Positions 7,357 through 16,368 of a DNA stretch of 35,123 bases are shown here, piece by piece. The translations under genes and the position numbers were made by a program. The notes beneath the pieces are model-generated. The model did not search any database and had not been told where the DNA came from. It saw only the letters and a program-made list of their open reading frames with translations. This stretch comes from Lachnospiraceae bacterium (lineage in GTDB: Bacteria > Bacillota > Clostridia > Lachnospirales > Lachnospiraceae), in assembly GCA_017445585.1 (NCBI GenBank), contig JAFSTX010000062.1, positions 1 to 35,123 of the forward strand, given 5' to 3'. Position 1 is the first letter of the stretch. Each line of letters opens with the position of its first letter.

Positions 7357-8474
7357 TGGAACATTATCTGGATAATTCAGCTACTACAAGGACCTGTCCG
7401 GAAGCTGCAGAGGCAGCTGTCCGGGTCATGTCGGATATATACGGAAATCCCTCGTCCACCTATACCAAGGGCCGCGAGGCCGCGGGATTGCTCAGGGAGT
7501 GCCGCGAGGCTGTCTCTGCTGCCCTCGGCGCCAAAAGCGAAGAGGTGGTTTTTACCTCGTGCGGCACCGAGAGCGACAACTGGGCGATCATCCGCGGAGC
7601 CGAGAGCCTCTCGCGCAGCGGCAGGCACGTCATAAGCTCGCTCACGGAACACGACGCTGTAAGAGAGAGCCTGAATTTCCTCGAAAAGAACGGCTTTGAG
7701 ATCACGCGCCTGCGCCCCGACAGCACGGGCAGAATCATGCCCGAGCAGGTACTGGATGCACTCCGTCCGGACACCGTGCTGGTCACGCTCATGATGGTAA
7801 ACAATGAGACCGGAGCCGTTACGGATATCGCGGATATCTGCAGCAGACTTCGCGGGACCGGATACAGAGGACTTATCCATACGGACGCCGTGCAGGGCTT
7901 TATGAAGGTTCCGTTCCGCGCAAAGGACCTCGGCGCTGATCTGATCAGCGTCAGCGGCCATAAGATCCACGCGGTAAAGGGCATAGGGGCCCTTTATATC
8001 CGCAAAGGTATCCGGCTCCTGCCGTATATCATGGGCGGACACCAGGAGGACGGCAGGAGAGCGGGGACGGAGGCCATGCCCGCCATAGCGGCATTTGCCG
8101 AGGCCTGCAGGCAGGATCCGCGCATAGGCTATATCCGCGCTCTGAAGGACGATCTCGCCGCACGTATCGCCGCTAAGGTCCCAGAGGCGCTGATCCTGGA
8201 AACCGAAGCACCTCATATCCTCAGCATCTCCATGCCCGGCTGGAGGAGCGAAGTCCTGATGAACCACCTCGAGACGGCCGGAGTATACGTATCCAAGAGC
8301 TCCGCGTGCCGCCAGGGGAAGCGCAGCCATGTACTCGAAGCCATAGGCATGCCGGCGGACGTCATCGACGGCGCGCTGCGCATCGGGCTGTGCAGATACA
8401 ACACGCAGGAGGACCTCGACGCACTGATCGACGGTCTCGTATCCGCCAGGGCACTCGCCCACGGCAGGAGATAA
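7356..8474 (+). CDS. Cysteine desulfurase, NifS/IscS class
   Basis: This PLP enzyme takes sulfur from L-cysteine as an enzyme-bound persulfide, for Fe-S clusters or tRNA thiolation. The 372-residue product opens with YLDNSATTRTCPEA, typical of the family. The PLP lysine is K203 in SVSGHKIHAVKG, and the persulfide cysteine is C318 in SKSSACRQG. The short active-site loop and SHVL sequence place it with the NifS/IscS group rather than SufS. No iscU scaffold, iscR or tRNA thiolase gene (thiI, mnmA) is next to it, so the sulfur acceptor cannot be named. It overlaps the glycosyltransferase-like gene by one base and has AAAGGTGA upstream. A terminator follows 44 bases after the stop. Confidence 0.9.
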   Translation: MEHYLDNSATTRTCPEAAEAAVRVMSDIYGNPSSTYTKGREAAGLLRECREAVSAALGAKSEEVVFTSCGTESDNWAIIRGAESLSRSGRHVISSLTEHDAVRESLNFLEKNGFEITRLRPDSTGRIMPEQVLDALRPDTVLVTLMMVNNETGAVTDIADICSRLRGTGYRGLIHTDAVQGFMKVPFRAKDLGADLISVSGHKIHAVKGIGALYIRKGIRLLPYIMGGHQEDGRRAGTEAMPAIAAFAEACRQDPRIGYIRALKDDLAARIAAKVPEALILETEAPHILSISMPGWRSEVLMNHLETAGVYVSKSSACRQGKRSHVLEAIGMPADVIDGALRIGLCRYNTQEDLDALIDGLVSARALAHGRR

Positions 8475-8518
8475 CAACCACCCGTCCCCAAATCGTCAAA
8501 AAACATCGAAAATATGCG

Positions 8519-8545
8519 AAAAAAGGCTTGCAAAGCCTTTTTTTT
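8519..8545 (+). terminator. Terminator after the cysteine desulfurase gene
   Basis: AAAAAAGGCTT (8519-8529) and AAGCCTTTTTT (8533-8543) pair fully around a GCA loop, with two further Ts. The A-run on the left means it could also work on the other strand. Its tip carries the -35 box of the mraZ promoter. Confidence 0.85.
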
Positions 8546-8556
8546 GTGCGTATAAT
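8528..8556 (+). promoter_or_regulatory. mraZ / division cluster promoter embedded in a terminator
   Basis: TTGCAA (8528-8533) covers the hairpin loop. A 17-base spacer containing the descending arm and T-run leads to a perfect TATAAT (8551-8556). Transcription would start near 8563, at the beginning of the MraZ boxes. This is the only strong promoter seen for mraZ through the sugar isomerase gene. Confidence 0.85.
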
Positions 8557-8563
8557 ATAGGCC

Positions 8564-8603
8564 AAGTGGTGAATTGTGGGTAAAAGTGTCCTAAAGTGGG
8601 ACA
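8564..8603 (+). promoter_or_regulatory. MraZ operator: four boxes at 10-bp spacing
   Basis: Four boxes begin at 8567 (TGGTG), 8577 (TGGGT), 8587 (TGTCC) and 8597 (TGGGA), each exactly 10 bp apart. The last two are preceded by AAAG, giving AAAGTGTCC and AAAGTGGGA. MraZ proteins are known to bind tandem TGGG-type boxes, or AAAGTG(T/G) boxes in mollicutes, with this spacing. They lie immediately after the start point, so bound MraZ would block early transcription of its own operon. Confidence 0.85.
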
Positions 8604-8631
8604 AAACCCATAGAAAGGAGGCAGCTCGGAT

Positions 8632-9057
8632 ATGTTTATGGGAGAGTACAGACATTCCATAGACGCAAAGGGACGGCTTATCGTTCCTTCGAAATTCCGC
8701 GACCAGCTGGGCGGCGAATTCGTCGTCACGGCGGGTCTGGACGGCTGTCTCTTCATATACCCTCAGGACGACTGGAACGAATTCGAGAAAAAGCTTCAGG
8801 CGCTTCCCATATCTAATCCCGACGCCAGGAGATTTGCCAGGTTTTTCCTCGCAAATGCGGCCCTGTGCAGTCTGGATTCCCATGGCAGGATCCTGCTCCC
8901 GCAGAACCTCCGCTCTCTGGCGGATCTCACGGGTGAAGCGGTGTTTGCAGGCCTCGGCAACCGTATAGAGATCTGGGATGCCGGCAGATGGACTTCCGCC
9001 AGCACCTATGAGGACATGGATCAGGCTGCGGCTGCCATGGCGGGATTCGGGATCTGA
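8632..9057 (+). CDS. mraZ: Transcriptional regulator MraZ
   Basis: A DNA-binding protein of the AbrB-like swapped-hairpin fold that forms a ring of subunits and represses the division and cell-wall operon. The 141-residue product carries both halves of the duplicated fold: [20 protein letters not shown] at the start, and [15 protein letters not shown] about 75 residues later. The length is normal for the family. AAAGGAGG lies about 12 bases before the ATG. The protein most likely reads the four boxes at 8567-8601 in its own leader. It is the first gene of the cluster, and rsmH follows after 5 bases. Confidence 0.95.
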   Translation: MFMGEYRHSIDAKGRLIVPSKFRDQLGGEFVVTAGLDGCLFIYPQDDWNEFEKKLQALPISNPDARRFARFFLANAALCSLDSHGRILLPQNLRSLADLTGEAVFAGLGNRIEIWDAGRWTSASTYEDMDQAAAAMAGFGI

Positions 9058-9062
9058 CGGAT

Positions 9063-10073
9063 ATGGATACCGTGATACCGGCTTCGGACAGCTTCGGACA
9101 TATTCCCATTCTTCTTGATACCGTGATCGACAATCTCCGTATAGATCCGGAGGGTATATATGTGGACGGTACGCTCGGCGGAGCGGGTCATTCCTCTGAG
9201 ATCGTCAGACGCCTTAAGGGCGGACATCTGATCGGTATCGACCGGGATGCGGACGCGATAGAAGCCGCAGCCGACAGACTCAGGAGAATGGCGGGAGAAG
9301 CCTCGGTGCGAGTGCTCCCGGCTGCCGGATATGCAGGCGGCGCCGATACGAAGGTCACCATAGTCAAGGCCAATTACGGCAACATGGCAGATATACTGAG
9401 TGCTCTCGGCATAGACCGTGCAGACGGGATACTGCTGGATCTGGGAGTTTCCTCCCATCAGCTGGACGACCCGCAGCGGGGCTTTTCATATATGCACGAT
9501 GCGCCCCTGGATATGAGGATGGATCGTGATGAGGAGCTTACCGCGGCAGATATAGTGAACGGATACAGCCAGCAGGAGCTCTCACGCATCATCCGGGAGT
9601 ACGGCGAAGATAATTTCGCGCAGAACATCGCCAAGCACATAGCTGCGGCCCGCGCGAAGGCACCGATAGAGACTACGGCACAGCTGGCACAGATCGTCAG
9701 CGAAGCGATCCCGATGAAGATCAGGAAGACGGGAGGACACCCCGCCAAACGCACCTTCCAGGCGATACGGATCGAGCTTAACAGAGAACTGACCGTGCTG
9801 GAGGACACACTGGCAGGTATGATAGATCTGCTTGCCCCCGGCGGCAGGATGTGCGTCATCACTTTCCATTCGCTGGAGGACCGCATAGTTAAAAATGTAA
9901 TGCGCAAAGCGGAAAACCCCTGTACCTGTCCGCCGGACTTCCCGGTATGCAGATGCGGTGCAGTGAGTCGGGGCAGGGTGATCACGAGAAAGCCGATCAT
10001 ACCGCCGGAGGATGAGATGGAATCCAATCCCAGATCCAAAAGCGCGAAGCTCAGAGTGTTTGAACATTGCTGA
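9063..10073 (+). CDS. rsmH: 16S rRNA (cytosine-1402-N4)-methyltransferase RsmH
   Basis: Transfers a methyl group from S-adenosylmethionine to N4 of C1402 in 16S rRNA, at the ribosomal P site. The 336-residue product shows the SAM-binding loop [11 protein letters not shown] (from V34), the acidic end of strand 2 in LIGIDRD, the [11 protein letters not shown] motif, and the [17 protein letters not shown] block that identifies the family. A short Gly/Ala insertion around residues 80-95 is slightly unusual. A cysteine cluster near the C-terminus ([12 protein letters not shown]) matches the conserved cysteines there. It is the usual second gene of the cluster, 5 bases after mraZ. Confidence 0.95.
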   Translation: MDTVIPASDSFGHIPILLDTVIDNLRIDPEGIYVDGTLGGAGHSSEIVRRLKGGHLIGIDRDADAIEAAADRLRRMAGEASVRVLPAAGYAGGADTKVTIVKANYGNMADILSALGIDRADGILLDLGVSSHQLDDPQRGFSYMHDAPLDMRMDRDEELTAADIVNGYSQQELSRIIREYGEDNFAQNIAKHIAAARAKAPIETTAQLAQIVSEAIPMKIRKTGGHPAKRTFQAIRIELNRELTVLEDTLAGMIDLLAPGGRMCVITFHSLEDRIVKNVMRKAENPCTCPPDFPVCRCGAVSRGRVITRKPIIPPEDEMESNPRSKSAKLRVFEHC

Positions 10074-10100
10074 TTACTTATCAGGCAGACAGGAACCGAC

Positions 10101-10622
10101 ATGGCAGAGACGAGGAAGACATATTCATACAGAAGCGCACCCGTCACCGAAGAGGACAGGATCCTTTCCACCTCTGATGAGTTTGACGAGGCATTCATAT
10201 ACGGCGCAGAGGCGCCGGAGCGCGAACCTGCCAGGGAGCCGCGCAGAGCCGACGTGCGCAGAATGCCTTATGTGCGCAGACAGCCCAGGATCAGGGCTAC
10301 GGCCTTTGGATGGGGGTACGTCCTCTTTGTGGCCGTTGCCACTGCGATGGTGCTCTTTGCCGCCATCAGTCTGCTCTCTGTCAGATCCGATATCGTCTCC
10401 ACACAGAGACAGGTCGAGAAAGCCGAGGAGCAGCTGCAGAAACTCAGAGCCGAGAATAATGCGAAGGAGATTTACCTGAACAAATCCATCGACCTTAACG
10501 AAGTTTACCGTATAGCCACCGAGGAACTCGGCATGGTGTATCCTTCGGCCGATCAGGTCATCTATTATGACAGATCAGACGGAGGATATGTGAGACAGTA
10601 TGAAGACATCCCGAACGCTTGA
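10101..10622 (+). CDS. ftsL: FtsL-like cell division protein
   Basis: A bitopic membrane protein that pairs with DivIC/FtsB through a coiled coil and activates septal peptidoglycan synthesis by FtsW-FtsI. The assignment rests on position (between rsmH and the transpeptidase gene) and architecture, since sequence conservation in this family is low. The 173-residue product has a basic cytoplasmic N-terminus of about 69 residues, one membrane segment at about 70-92, then a coiled coil at about 94-125 (VSTQRQVEKAEEQLQKLRAE) and the closing IATEELGMVYPSADQVIYY motif typical of FtsL. The cytoplasmic part is longer than in many FtsL proteins. Its end overlaps ftsI by 23 bases. Confidence 0.85.
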   Translation: MAETRKTYSYRSAPVTEEDRILSTSDEFDEAFIYGAEAPEREPAREPRRADVRRMPYVRRQPRIRATAFGWGYVLFVAVATAMVLFAAISLLSVRSDIVSTQRQVEKAEEQLQKLRAENNAKEIYLNKSIDLNEVYRIATEELGMVYPSADQVIYYDRSDGGYVRQYEDIPNA

Positions 10623-12708
10623 CCCGGAGGAGAGAAAAAGACTTCGGATCGCCAAAAACAAAAAATACAACAATTCCATCAGATCAAGGTTAGTGCTGTT
10701 CTGTATAGTGGCGGCAGTAGCCTTGATCGCTTTAATAGTAAGGCTGTTTGTGATCAATGCGACCTCGGGAGAAGACTATGAGATTAATATCCTCTCGCAG
10801 CAGGATTACTCCAGTACGGTCATCATGAGCCGCCGCGGCACCATTACCGACCGCAACGGAACTATCCTGGCGACAAGCGAGCGCATATATACGATGATCC
10901 TGGATCCTTCCGTCATCCTGGCAAACAGCGCAAAGAACGAGACCGTCACGCTTCAGGCCGTGAATCATATATTCGGCTTTGATATCGCCGACATGAAGAA
11001 CACGATCGAGGCAAAACCCAAGAGCGCCTACATCAGATACGCGAAGGAACTCACCGAAGATCAGAGGACGGCGTTCCTCGCCTACAGGGATGAGGTGAAC
11101 GCTGCTCCCGAAGCCAAGGAGACAGGCTATGTTCGCGGAGTGTGGTTTGAAGAAGATTATAAGAGGGTCTATCCCTTTGATACCTTTGCCTGCAGTCTGA
11201 TCGGTTTCTCAGGGGGCGACGCCACCCGCGGCAACTGGGGGCTCGAGGAGTATTATAACGACGAACTCGTGGGATCCAACGGGCGCGAGTATGGCTATAT
11301 GAACACCGACGGTGTGGCGGAACGCACCGTTATCCCGGCAGAGGACGGCAATACAGTAGTGAGCACGATCGACTACACGATCCAGGCTGCCTGCGAAAAA
11401 GCCATCGCGGGATTCACGTCCACGCACGAGGTCGACAATGTCGCCGTGATCGTGATGGACCCGAGAAACGGCGAGATCCTGGCAGAGGCTACGGACAAGG
11501 TCTTTGACCTGAATGATCCTTCGAATCTGACCTATACTTACAGCGCAGAGGAGATCGAATCCTTCGATACGGACGAGGCGCTCGAAGCGGCCCGCGGCGC
11601 GATGTGGAAAAACTACGCTGTGGCGGATGCCTACGAGCCCGGCTCCACCGCCAAGCCTTTTACGGTGGCGGCGGCTCTCGAGAACGGCGTAATCAACGAG
11701 CATTCGGAATTCAACTGCACGGGCTCGAGATCTTTCGGCTCGGGCAGCTACCTGACCAGAATCAAGTGCAACAACGTGGAAGGCCACGGATATCTGGATC
11801 TGACAGAGTCCATCATGGAGTCGTGCAACGTCGCGATGATGGATATCGTATCGGTGCTCGGCGCCGAGAAATTCACGGAATATCAGGGTATATTCGGCTT
11901 CGGACGCCAGAGCGCGGTGGATCTGCCGGGCGAGAACGGCGGTCTGCTTTACCCGCTTGAGAGTATCGGCGTCGTGGATCTGGCTACGAACTCCTTCGGA
12001 CAGAACTTCACGGTGAACATGGTCCAGCTTGCCACGGCATTCTGCTCGCTGGTGAACGGAGGCAAATACTATCAGCCTCACGCCGTCAGACAGATCCTCA
12101 GCAGCGACGGCCAGATCGTGCGCAATATCGAGCCCGTGCTGGTGCGCGAGACCGTGACCGAGGAGACGAGTGCATTTATCAGAAACGCTCTCTTCCAGAC
12201 AGTGGAGAACGGCACCGCCAAGACCGGCAGGATAGTCGGATACAGTGTGGGCGGCAAGACCGGTACAGCCGAAAAGCTCCCCAGAAGCGACAAGAAGTAT
12301 CTGGTTTCCTTCATAGCAGCAGCTCCTATCGATGATCCTTCTGTCCTGATCTATGTGATCATAGATAATCCCACGGTAGATCTGGAGGGCGGCGAGACGG
12401 TCAGCGCGAGACTCGCCATAGCTGTTGAAAAAGAGATAATGGAGAATATAATTCCATATATGAACCTCAAGGGTGAGGGACAGCTCGAGAGCCATATCTT
12501 CGATGATACAGGCAGCGGTGAGGGCGAGGACGGCGAGAGCGGAGAGGATAATGCCGATGACACGCAAAGTGACGGGACGCAGGACGGCGGAGAAGATGAC
12601 GTATCTCCGAATCTGATCCCTGCAGCCGGCGTAGGCGGGATGGACGGCGTGGACTGGACTGACATCGATGACGGTGACGGCACTGGCCGCATCGACAGCG
12701 ATAACTGA
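10600..12708 (+). CDS. ftsI: Septal peptidoglycan transpeptidase (class B penicillin-binding protein, FtsI/PBP2)
   Basis: Cross-links peptidoglycan at the division site together with FtsW. The 702-residue product has a membrane anchor at about 31-52, a dimerization domain beginning RRGTITDRNGTILA near residue 79, and the transpeptidase domain from about 260. Active-site motifs are S349-T-A-K352, S408-C-N410 and K553-T-G555. No PASTA repeats follow, unlike many SpoVD or PBP2x proteins. Instead the last 75 or so residues are a very acidic Gly/Asp/Glu/Ser-rich tail, probably disordered and outside the cell. It is the only transpeptidase gene in the cluster, so it is probably the vegetative division enzyme. 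The gene starts inside ftsL. Confidence 0.93.
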   Translation: MKTSRTLDPEERKRLRIAKNKKYNNSIRSRLVLFCIVAAVALIALIVRLFVINATSGEDYEINILSQQDYSSTVIMSRRGTITDRNGTILATSERIYTMILDPSVILANSAKNETVTLQAVNHIFGFDIADMKNTIEAKPKSAYIRYAKELTEDQRTAFLAYRDEVNAAPEAKETGYVRGVWFEEDYKRVYPFDTFACSLIGFSGGDATRGNWGLEEYYNDELVGSNGREYGYMNTDGVAERTVIPAEDGNTVVSTIDYTIQAACEKAIAGFTSTHEVDNVAVIVMDPRNGEILAEATDKVFDLNDPSNLTYTYSAEEIESFDTDEALEAARGAMWKNYAVADAYEPGSTAKPFTVAAALENGVINEHSEFNCTGSRSFGSGSYLTRIKCNNVEGHGYLDLTESIMESCNVAMMDIVSVLGAEKFTEYQGIFGFGRQSAVDLPGENGGLLYPLESIGVVDLATNSFGQNFTVNMVQLATAFCSLVNGGKYYQPHAVRQILSSDGQIVRNIEPVLVRETVTEETSAFIRNALFQTVENGTAKTGRIVGYSVGGKTGTAEKLPRSDKKYLVSFIAAAPIDDPSVLIYVIIDNPTVDLEGGETVSARLAIAVEKEIMENIIPYMNLKGEGQLESHIFDDTGSGEGEDGESGEDNADDTQSDGTQDGGEDDVSPNLIPAAGVGGMDGVDWTDIDDGDGTGRIDSDN

Positions 12709-12742
12709 TATTATTCGATCAGAACAGAACGGAGAGAGGATC

Positions 12743-13696
12743 ATGACTAACGAGATTATTTTGCCGCTTTTTATCTCCTTTATAGTGACGGCCATCATTT
12801 GTCCGCTGCTGATACCGCTTCTTCACAAGATCAAGTTCGGGCAGCAGGTCCGCGACGACGGTCCGCAGACCCATCTTAAGAAGCAGGGCACGCCCACCAT
12901 GGGCGGTATCGCATTTATCATGGGCATTATGGCTGCGAGCCTGCTTTTCGCGTTCAGGTATACCAGGATGTGGCCTGTCATAGGCATGACCTTCTGGTAC
13001 GGAGCCATAGGCTTTATCGATGACTATCTTAAGGTCGTCAGGAAGAACACCAAGGGTCTCTCCGCATGGAAAAAGCTTCTGATGCAGCTGGTCCTGATGG
13101 CGGGCCTGTGCGCCTATATGATGATCTTCTCGGATACGAGGACGGTGATCCATGTACCGTTTTTTGACGTAAACTGGGATCTGAAGTGGTTTTATCCGCT
13201 CTTTACGCTGATCGTGGTGCTGGGCACCGACAACGGCGTTAACTTTACCGACGGTCTGGACGGCCTGTGCTCATCCGTGACCATAGTCGTCGCGATCTTC
13301 CTCGCCGCAGCTTCCATAAAGCTCGGCGCGAACATCACACCTGTCTGCACCGCCGTAGTGGGCGGCCTGCTGGCGTTCCTGCTCTTTAACTCATATCCCG
13401 CAAAGGTGTTTATGGGAGATACCGGCTCGCTGGCACTGGGCGGCTTTGTGGCGAGCGCTTTTATCGTGCTCGGAGAGCCGCTGCTGATCCTTGTGGTAGG
13501 CTTTATCTATTTTGCGGAGATTATGTCGTCTGTCATTCAGGTGGCGTATTTTAAAAAGACTCACGGAAAGCGCATCTTCAGGATGGCGCCTATCCATCAT
13601 CATTTTGAACTGTGCGGCTGGTCCGAGACGCGCATCGTCACAGTATTTACCGTGATCACCGTGCTTCTGGCACTCGTCGGCTGGATCGGCCTGTAA
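12743..13696 (+). CDS. mraY: Phospho-N-acetylmuramoyl-pentapeptide transferase MraY
   Basis: Integral membrane enzyme that makes lipid I by moving phospho-MurNAc-pentapeptide from UDP to undecaprenyl phosphate. The 317-residue product has about ten hydrophobic segments. Family motifs are present: DDGPQTHLKKQGTPTMGGI near the start, GFIDDYLKV (the catalytic Asp pair), NFTDGLDGL, the MGDTGSLALG loop and PIHHHFE near the end. The ATG at 12743 has GGAGAGAGG just upstream; an upstream in-frame GTG/ATG stretch overlaps ftsI and lacks such a site. It lies 34 bases after ftsI and 38 bases before murD. Confidence 0.96.
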   Translation: MTNEIILPLFISFIVTAIICPLLIPLLHKIKFGQQVRDDGPQTHLKKQGTPTMGGIAFIMGIMAASLLFAFRYTRMWPVIGMTFWYGAIGFIDDYLKVVRKNTKGLSAWKKLLMQLVLMAGLCAYMMIFSDTRTVIHVPFFDVNWDLKWFYPLFTLIVVLGTDNGVNFTDGLDGLCSSVTIVVAIFLAAASIKLGANITPVCTAVVGGLLAFLLFNSYPAKVFMGDTGSLALGGFVASAFIVLGEPLLILVVGFIYFAEIMSSVIQVAYFKKTHGKRIFRMAPIHHHFELCGWSETRIVTVFTVITVLLALVGWIGL

Positions 13697-13734
13697 AGAG
13701 CGCGGCGGGAAAACGGATCAAAAGGAAGAGACAG

Positions 13735-15093
13735 ATGAAATATATAGTGGCCGGAACAGGAATAAGCGGGATCGGAAGCGCGAGGCTTTTGCTGGCGCAT
13801 GACTGCAGCGTGGTGGTTTTTGATGAGAATACCGCGAGGGATACGCAGCCGGTCAGAGAGCAGATCACTGCCGGTCATCCGGAGTGGGATGAGAGACTGA
13901 GCTTCGTGCTGGGCACTCTGGAGGAATCCGATACCGACGGAGCTAAGGCCTGTATCATGAGTCCCGGCATTCCCGGCAGAGCGCCGTTTGTCCGCGGGCT
14001 TCGCGAGGCCGGGATCCCCTGTATCAGCGAGATCGAACTGGCTTACCGGCTCGGCAGAGGGCGGATAGCCGCCATTACCGGGACGAACGGCAAGACCACG
14101 ACCACGGCTCTGCTCGGACAGATTGTGACAGACGCCGGACTGGACGGCCATACCGTGGGCAATATAGGCAGCGCTTATACCGGCGTAGTGGATGAACTGA
14201 CCGATGAGAGCATCTGTGTCATCGAGGTGGCAGGTTTCCATCTGGAGACCATCGACAGCTTCAGGCCGGATGTGAGCGCCATACTTAATATCACTCCTGA
14301 CCATCTGGACCGTTTTGGGACGATGGAGGCATACGCCGCTGCAAAGGAACGCATAGCCGAAAACCAGCAGCCGCAGGACGTGTGCGTACTGAACTACGAA
14401 GATGAGAGACTGCGCGATTTCGCGCAGAGTGTAAAGGCCAGGGTGCTCTTTTTCAGCAGTGCCAGGCAGCTTCCCGAGGGCGGGTTCCTGCGGGGAGAAG
14501 ATCTCGTGATCCGACTGGGCGGCGAGGAGCGTGTGCTGTGTACGGTACATGACATGAAGCTGCTGGGACGTCACAATCATGAAAATGTGCTGGCGGCTGC
14601 GCTGATGGCACTCTCGCTCGGGATCCCGATCGAGAGCGTGCGCAGGACCATAGCGTCCTTTAACGCCGTGGAACACAGGATAGAATACGTCCTGACGCGC
14701 GGCGGAGTGGACTATTACAACGATTCAAAAGGTACGAATCCCGACGCTTCGGTGCAGGCGATCCGCGCCATGAACAAGCCTGCGGTACTGATCGCGGGCG
14801 GATATGACAAACATATCGAATTCGACGAATGGGTCAGGGAGCTTCCCGGCAAAGTACGCCATATGATACTTCTCGGCGCCTGCAGGGACCAGATCGCCGA
14901 GACCTGCGACAGATACGGATATGGCAGCTACAGCTTCGCGGATACCTTCGATGAGGCAGTGGAGGCCGCGATACATGAGGCGCGCCCCGGCGAGGCGGTG
15001 CTCCTCTCACCAGCCTGCGCGAGCTGGGATATGTTCAAGAGCTATGAAGTCAGAGGCAGAAGATTCAAGGAGTTAGTCAGGGAGAAAGCATGA
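13735..15093 (+). CDS. murD: UDP-N-acetylmuramoyl-L-alanine--D-glutamate ligase
   Basis: Cytoplasmic ATP-dependent ligase that adds D-glutamate to UDP-MurNAc-L-Ala. The 452-residue product has the usual three domains: an N-terminal UDP-binding Rossmann part (MKYIVAGTGISGIGSARLLL), the central ATPase with ITGTNGKTTT (K120 in the P-loop) and NITPDHLDRF, and a C-terminal part with YNDSKGTNPDA, LIAGGYDKH and LLSPACASWDMF. These last motifs are specific for MurD among Mur ligases. The start at 13735 is preceded by AAGGAAGAG. The stop overlaps the ftsW start by four bases. The partner ligase genes murC, murE and murF are not in this window. Confidence 0.96.
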   Translation: MKYIVAGTGISGIGSARLLLAHDCSVVVFDENTARDTQPVREQITAGHPEWDERLSFVLGTLEESDTDGAKACIMSPGIPGRAPFVRGLREAGIPCISEIELAYRLGRGRIAAITGTNGKTTTTALLGQIVTDAGLDGHTVGNIGSAYTGVVDELTDESICVIEVAGFHLETIDSFRPDVSAILNITPDHLDRFGTMEAYAAAKERIAENQQPQDVCVLNYEDERLRDFAQSVKARVLFFSSARQLPEGGFLRGEDLVIRLGGEERVLCTVHDMKLLGRHNHENVLAAALMALSLGIPIESVRRTIASFNAVEHRIEYVLTRGGVDYYNDSKGTNPDASVQAIRAMNKPAVLIAGGYDKHIEFDEWVRELPGKVRHMILLGACRDQIAETCDRYGYGSYSFADTFDEAVEAAIHEARPGEAVLLSPACASWDMFKSYEVRGRRFKELVREKA

Positions 15094-16340
15094 GCACGGA
15101 GCAGAACACTGCATCAGCGAAGGCCGAAGAGAAGGCCGGAACGCGCAGAGTCTTTTTCATCAGAAGAAACACGGACAACGCCCTCATACTGGCGGTGCTT
15201 CTTTTGGTCGCCTTCGGACTCATGATGGTCTATACGACGAGCTACTACACCGCCCAGCTCAAAGTCGGCGACGGTACCTATTACCTCTCGCGCCAGGCGG
15301 TGATCTCCGCCGGTGGACTGGCCTTCATGATTTTTATCTCTCTGTTTAATTATCAGTGGATATGCAGGTTCGGCACCTGGCCGGTATATCTGGCGTCGGT
15401 CGTTCTCATGGCTCTGGTCGATTTTACGTCTTTCGGCATTGAGTTCAACGGCCGCAAGCGCTGGTTCGGCATAGGCGGGCATTCGCTCTTCCAGCCGACG
15501 GAGCTTGTGAAGCTCGCGCTGATAATGGCGGTGGCATTCATGCTCACCAAACTCAAATACAAGATCGACAAGCTGGGAGGCGTAACCGCCGTCCTGGCCG
15601 TAGCCGGTTTCCCCATTCTTTTCGTCTTTCTTAATAATCTGAGCTCATCGATCATACTCGTGGCCATAGTGCTGATCATGATGGCCATAGCCAGCGAGCA
15701 CAAGAAGAAGTATCTGGTCATACTTCTGCTTTTTGTCGGAGCTATCGCCGCGGCATATTTCCTCGGAGACTGGCTGGTGAACATCGGTCTGCTCAAACGC
15801 TATCAGCTCGAGAGAATCGACGTATGGAAAGACCCTGAAGCCTATTCGCTCGAAGGCGGCTGGCAGGTTATGCAGGGACTCTATGCGATCGGTTCGGGAG
15901 GATTCTTCGGCAAAGGCCTGGGCAACAGTACTCAGAAGCTGGGCTTTGTGCCCGAGGCTCAGAACGATATGGTCTTTTCCATTCTCGTGGAAGAACTGGG
16001 AATCTTCGGAGCGATATGCCTTATCGCGCTGTTCTGTTTCCTGATCTACAGGATACTCGTCATCGCCAGCAACGCTCCGGACAGGCTCGGCTTCTTCCTG
16101 TGCGCGGGCGTGGCCGTGCATATATCGCTGCAGGTCGTGCTCAATATAGCCGTAGTAACGAACATGATCCCCAATACCGGAGTTACGCTTCCTTTTATCA
16201 GCTACGGAGGCTCGTCGGTACTGTTTCTGATGTCGGAATTCGGTCTGGTGCTCAGTGTGGCCAGACAGTCCGTGGGAGCGTCGCGCAGACGCCCGTCGCT
16301 GGCCAGGATCTTCGGCAGGAGGAACGCTTCCGAGAGATAA
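15090..16340 (+). CDS. ftsW: Septal peptidoglycan glycosyltransferase FtsW (SEDS family)
   Basis: Polytopic SEDS protein that polymerises lipid II at the septum in partnership with the class B penicillin-binding protein. The 416-residue product has about ten membrane segments after a 35-residue charged N-terminus. Family signatures visible are NGRKRWFGIGGHSLFQPTE (with the conserved Lys-Arg-Trp), the extracellular-loop stretch YQLERIDVWKDPE, QVMQGLYAIGSGGFFGKGLG, KLGFVPEAQNDMVFSILVEE, and PNTGVTLPFISYGGSS near the end. The start codon overlaps murD by four bases, with GGGAGAAA upstream. In many Firmicutes murG lies next; here ftsQ follows directly. Confidence 0.95.
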   Translation: MSTEQNTASAKAEEKAGTRRVFFIRRNTDNALILAVLLLVAFGLMMVYTTSYYTAQLKVGDGTYYLSRQAVISAGGLAFMIFISLFNYQWICRFGTWPVYLASVVLMALVDFTSFGIEFNGRKRWFGIGGHSLFQPTELVKLALIMAVAFMLTKLKYKIDKLGGVTAVLAVAGFPILFVFLNNLSSSIILVAIVLIMMAIASEHKKKYLVILLLFVGAIAAAYFLGDWLVNIGLLKRYQLERIDVWKDPEAYSLEGGWQVMQGLYAIGSGGFFGKGLGNSTQKLGFVPEAQNDMVFSILVEELGIFGAICLIALFCFLIYRILVIASNAPDRLGFFLCAGVAVHISLQVVLNIAVVTNMIPNTGVTLPFISYGGSSVLFLMSEFGLVLSVARQSVGASRRRPSLARIFGRRNASER

Positions 16341-16368
16341 CGCGTCGCTGCGGCGGAGGTAACGGTCC

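Noticed and set aside
7377-8477. 366-codon - strand frame opposite the cysteine desulfurase
   Set aside because: The + strand frame contains every PLP and cysteine motif; the opposite frame has no recognisable feature.
11209-12798. 529-codon open frame on the - strand opposite ftsI
   Set aside because: ftsI has all its catalytic motifs, and the opposite frame has the typical shadow composition with no ribosome binding site.
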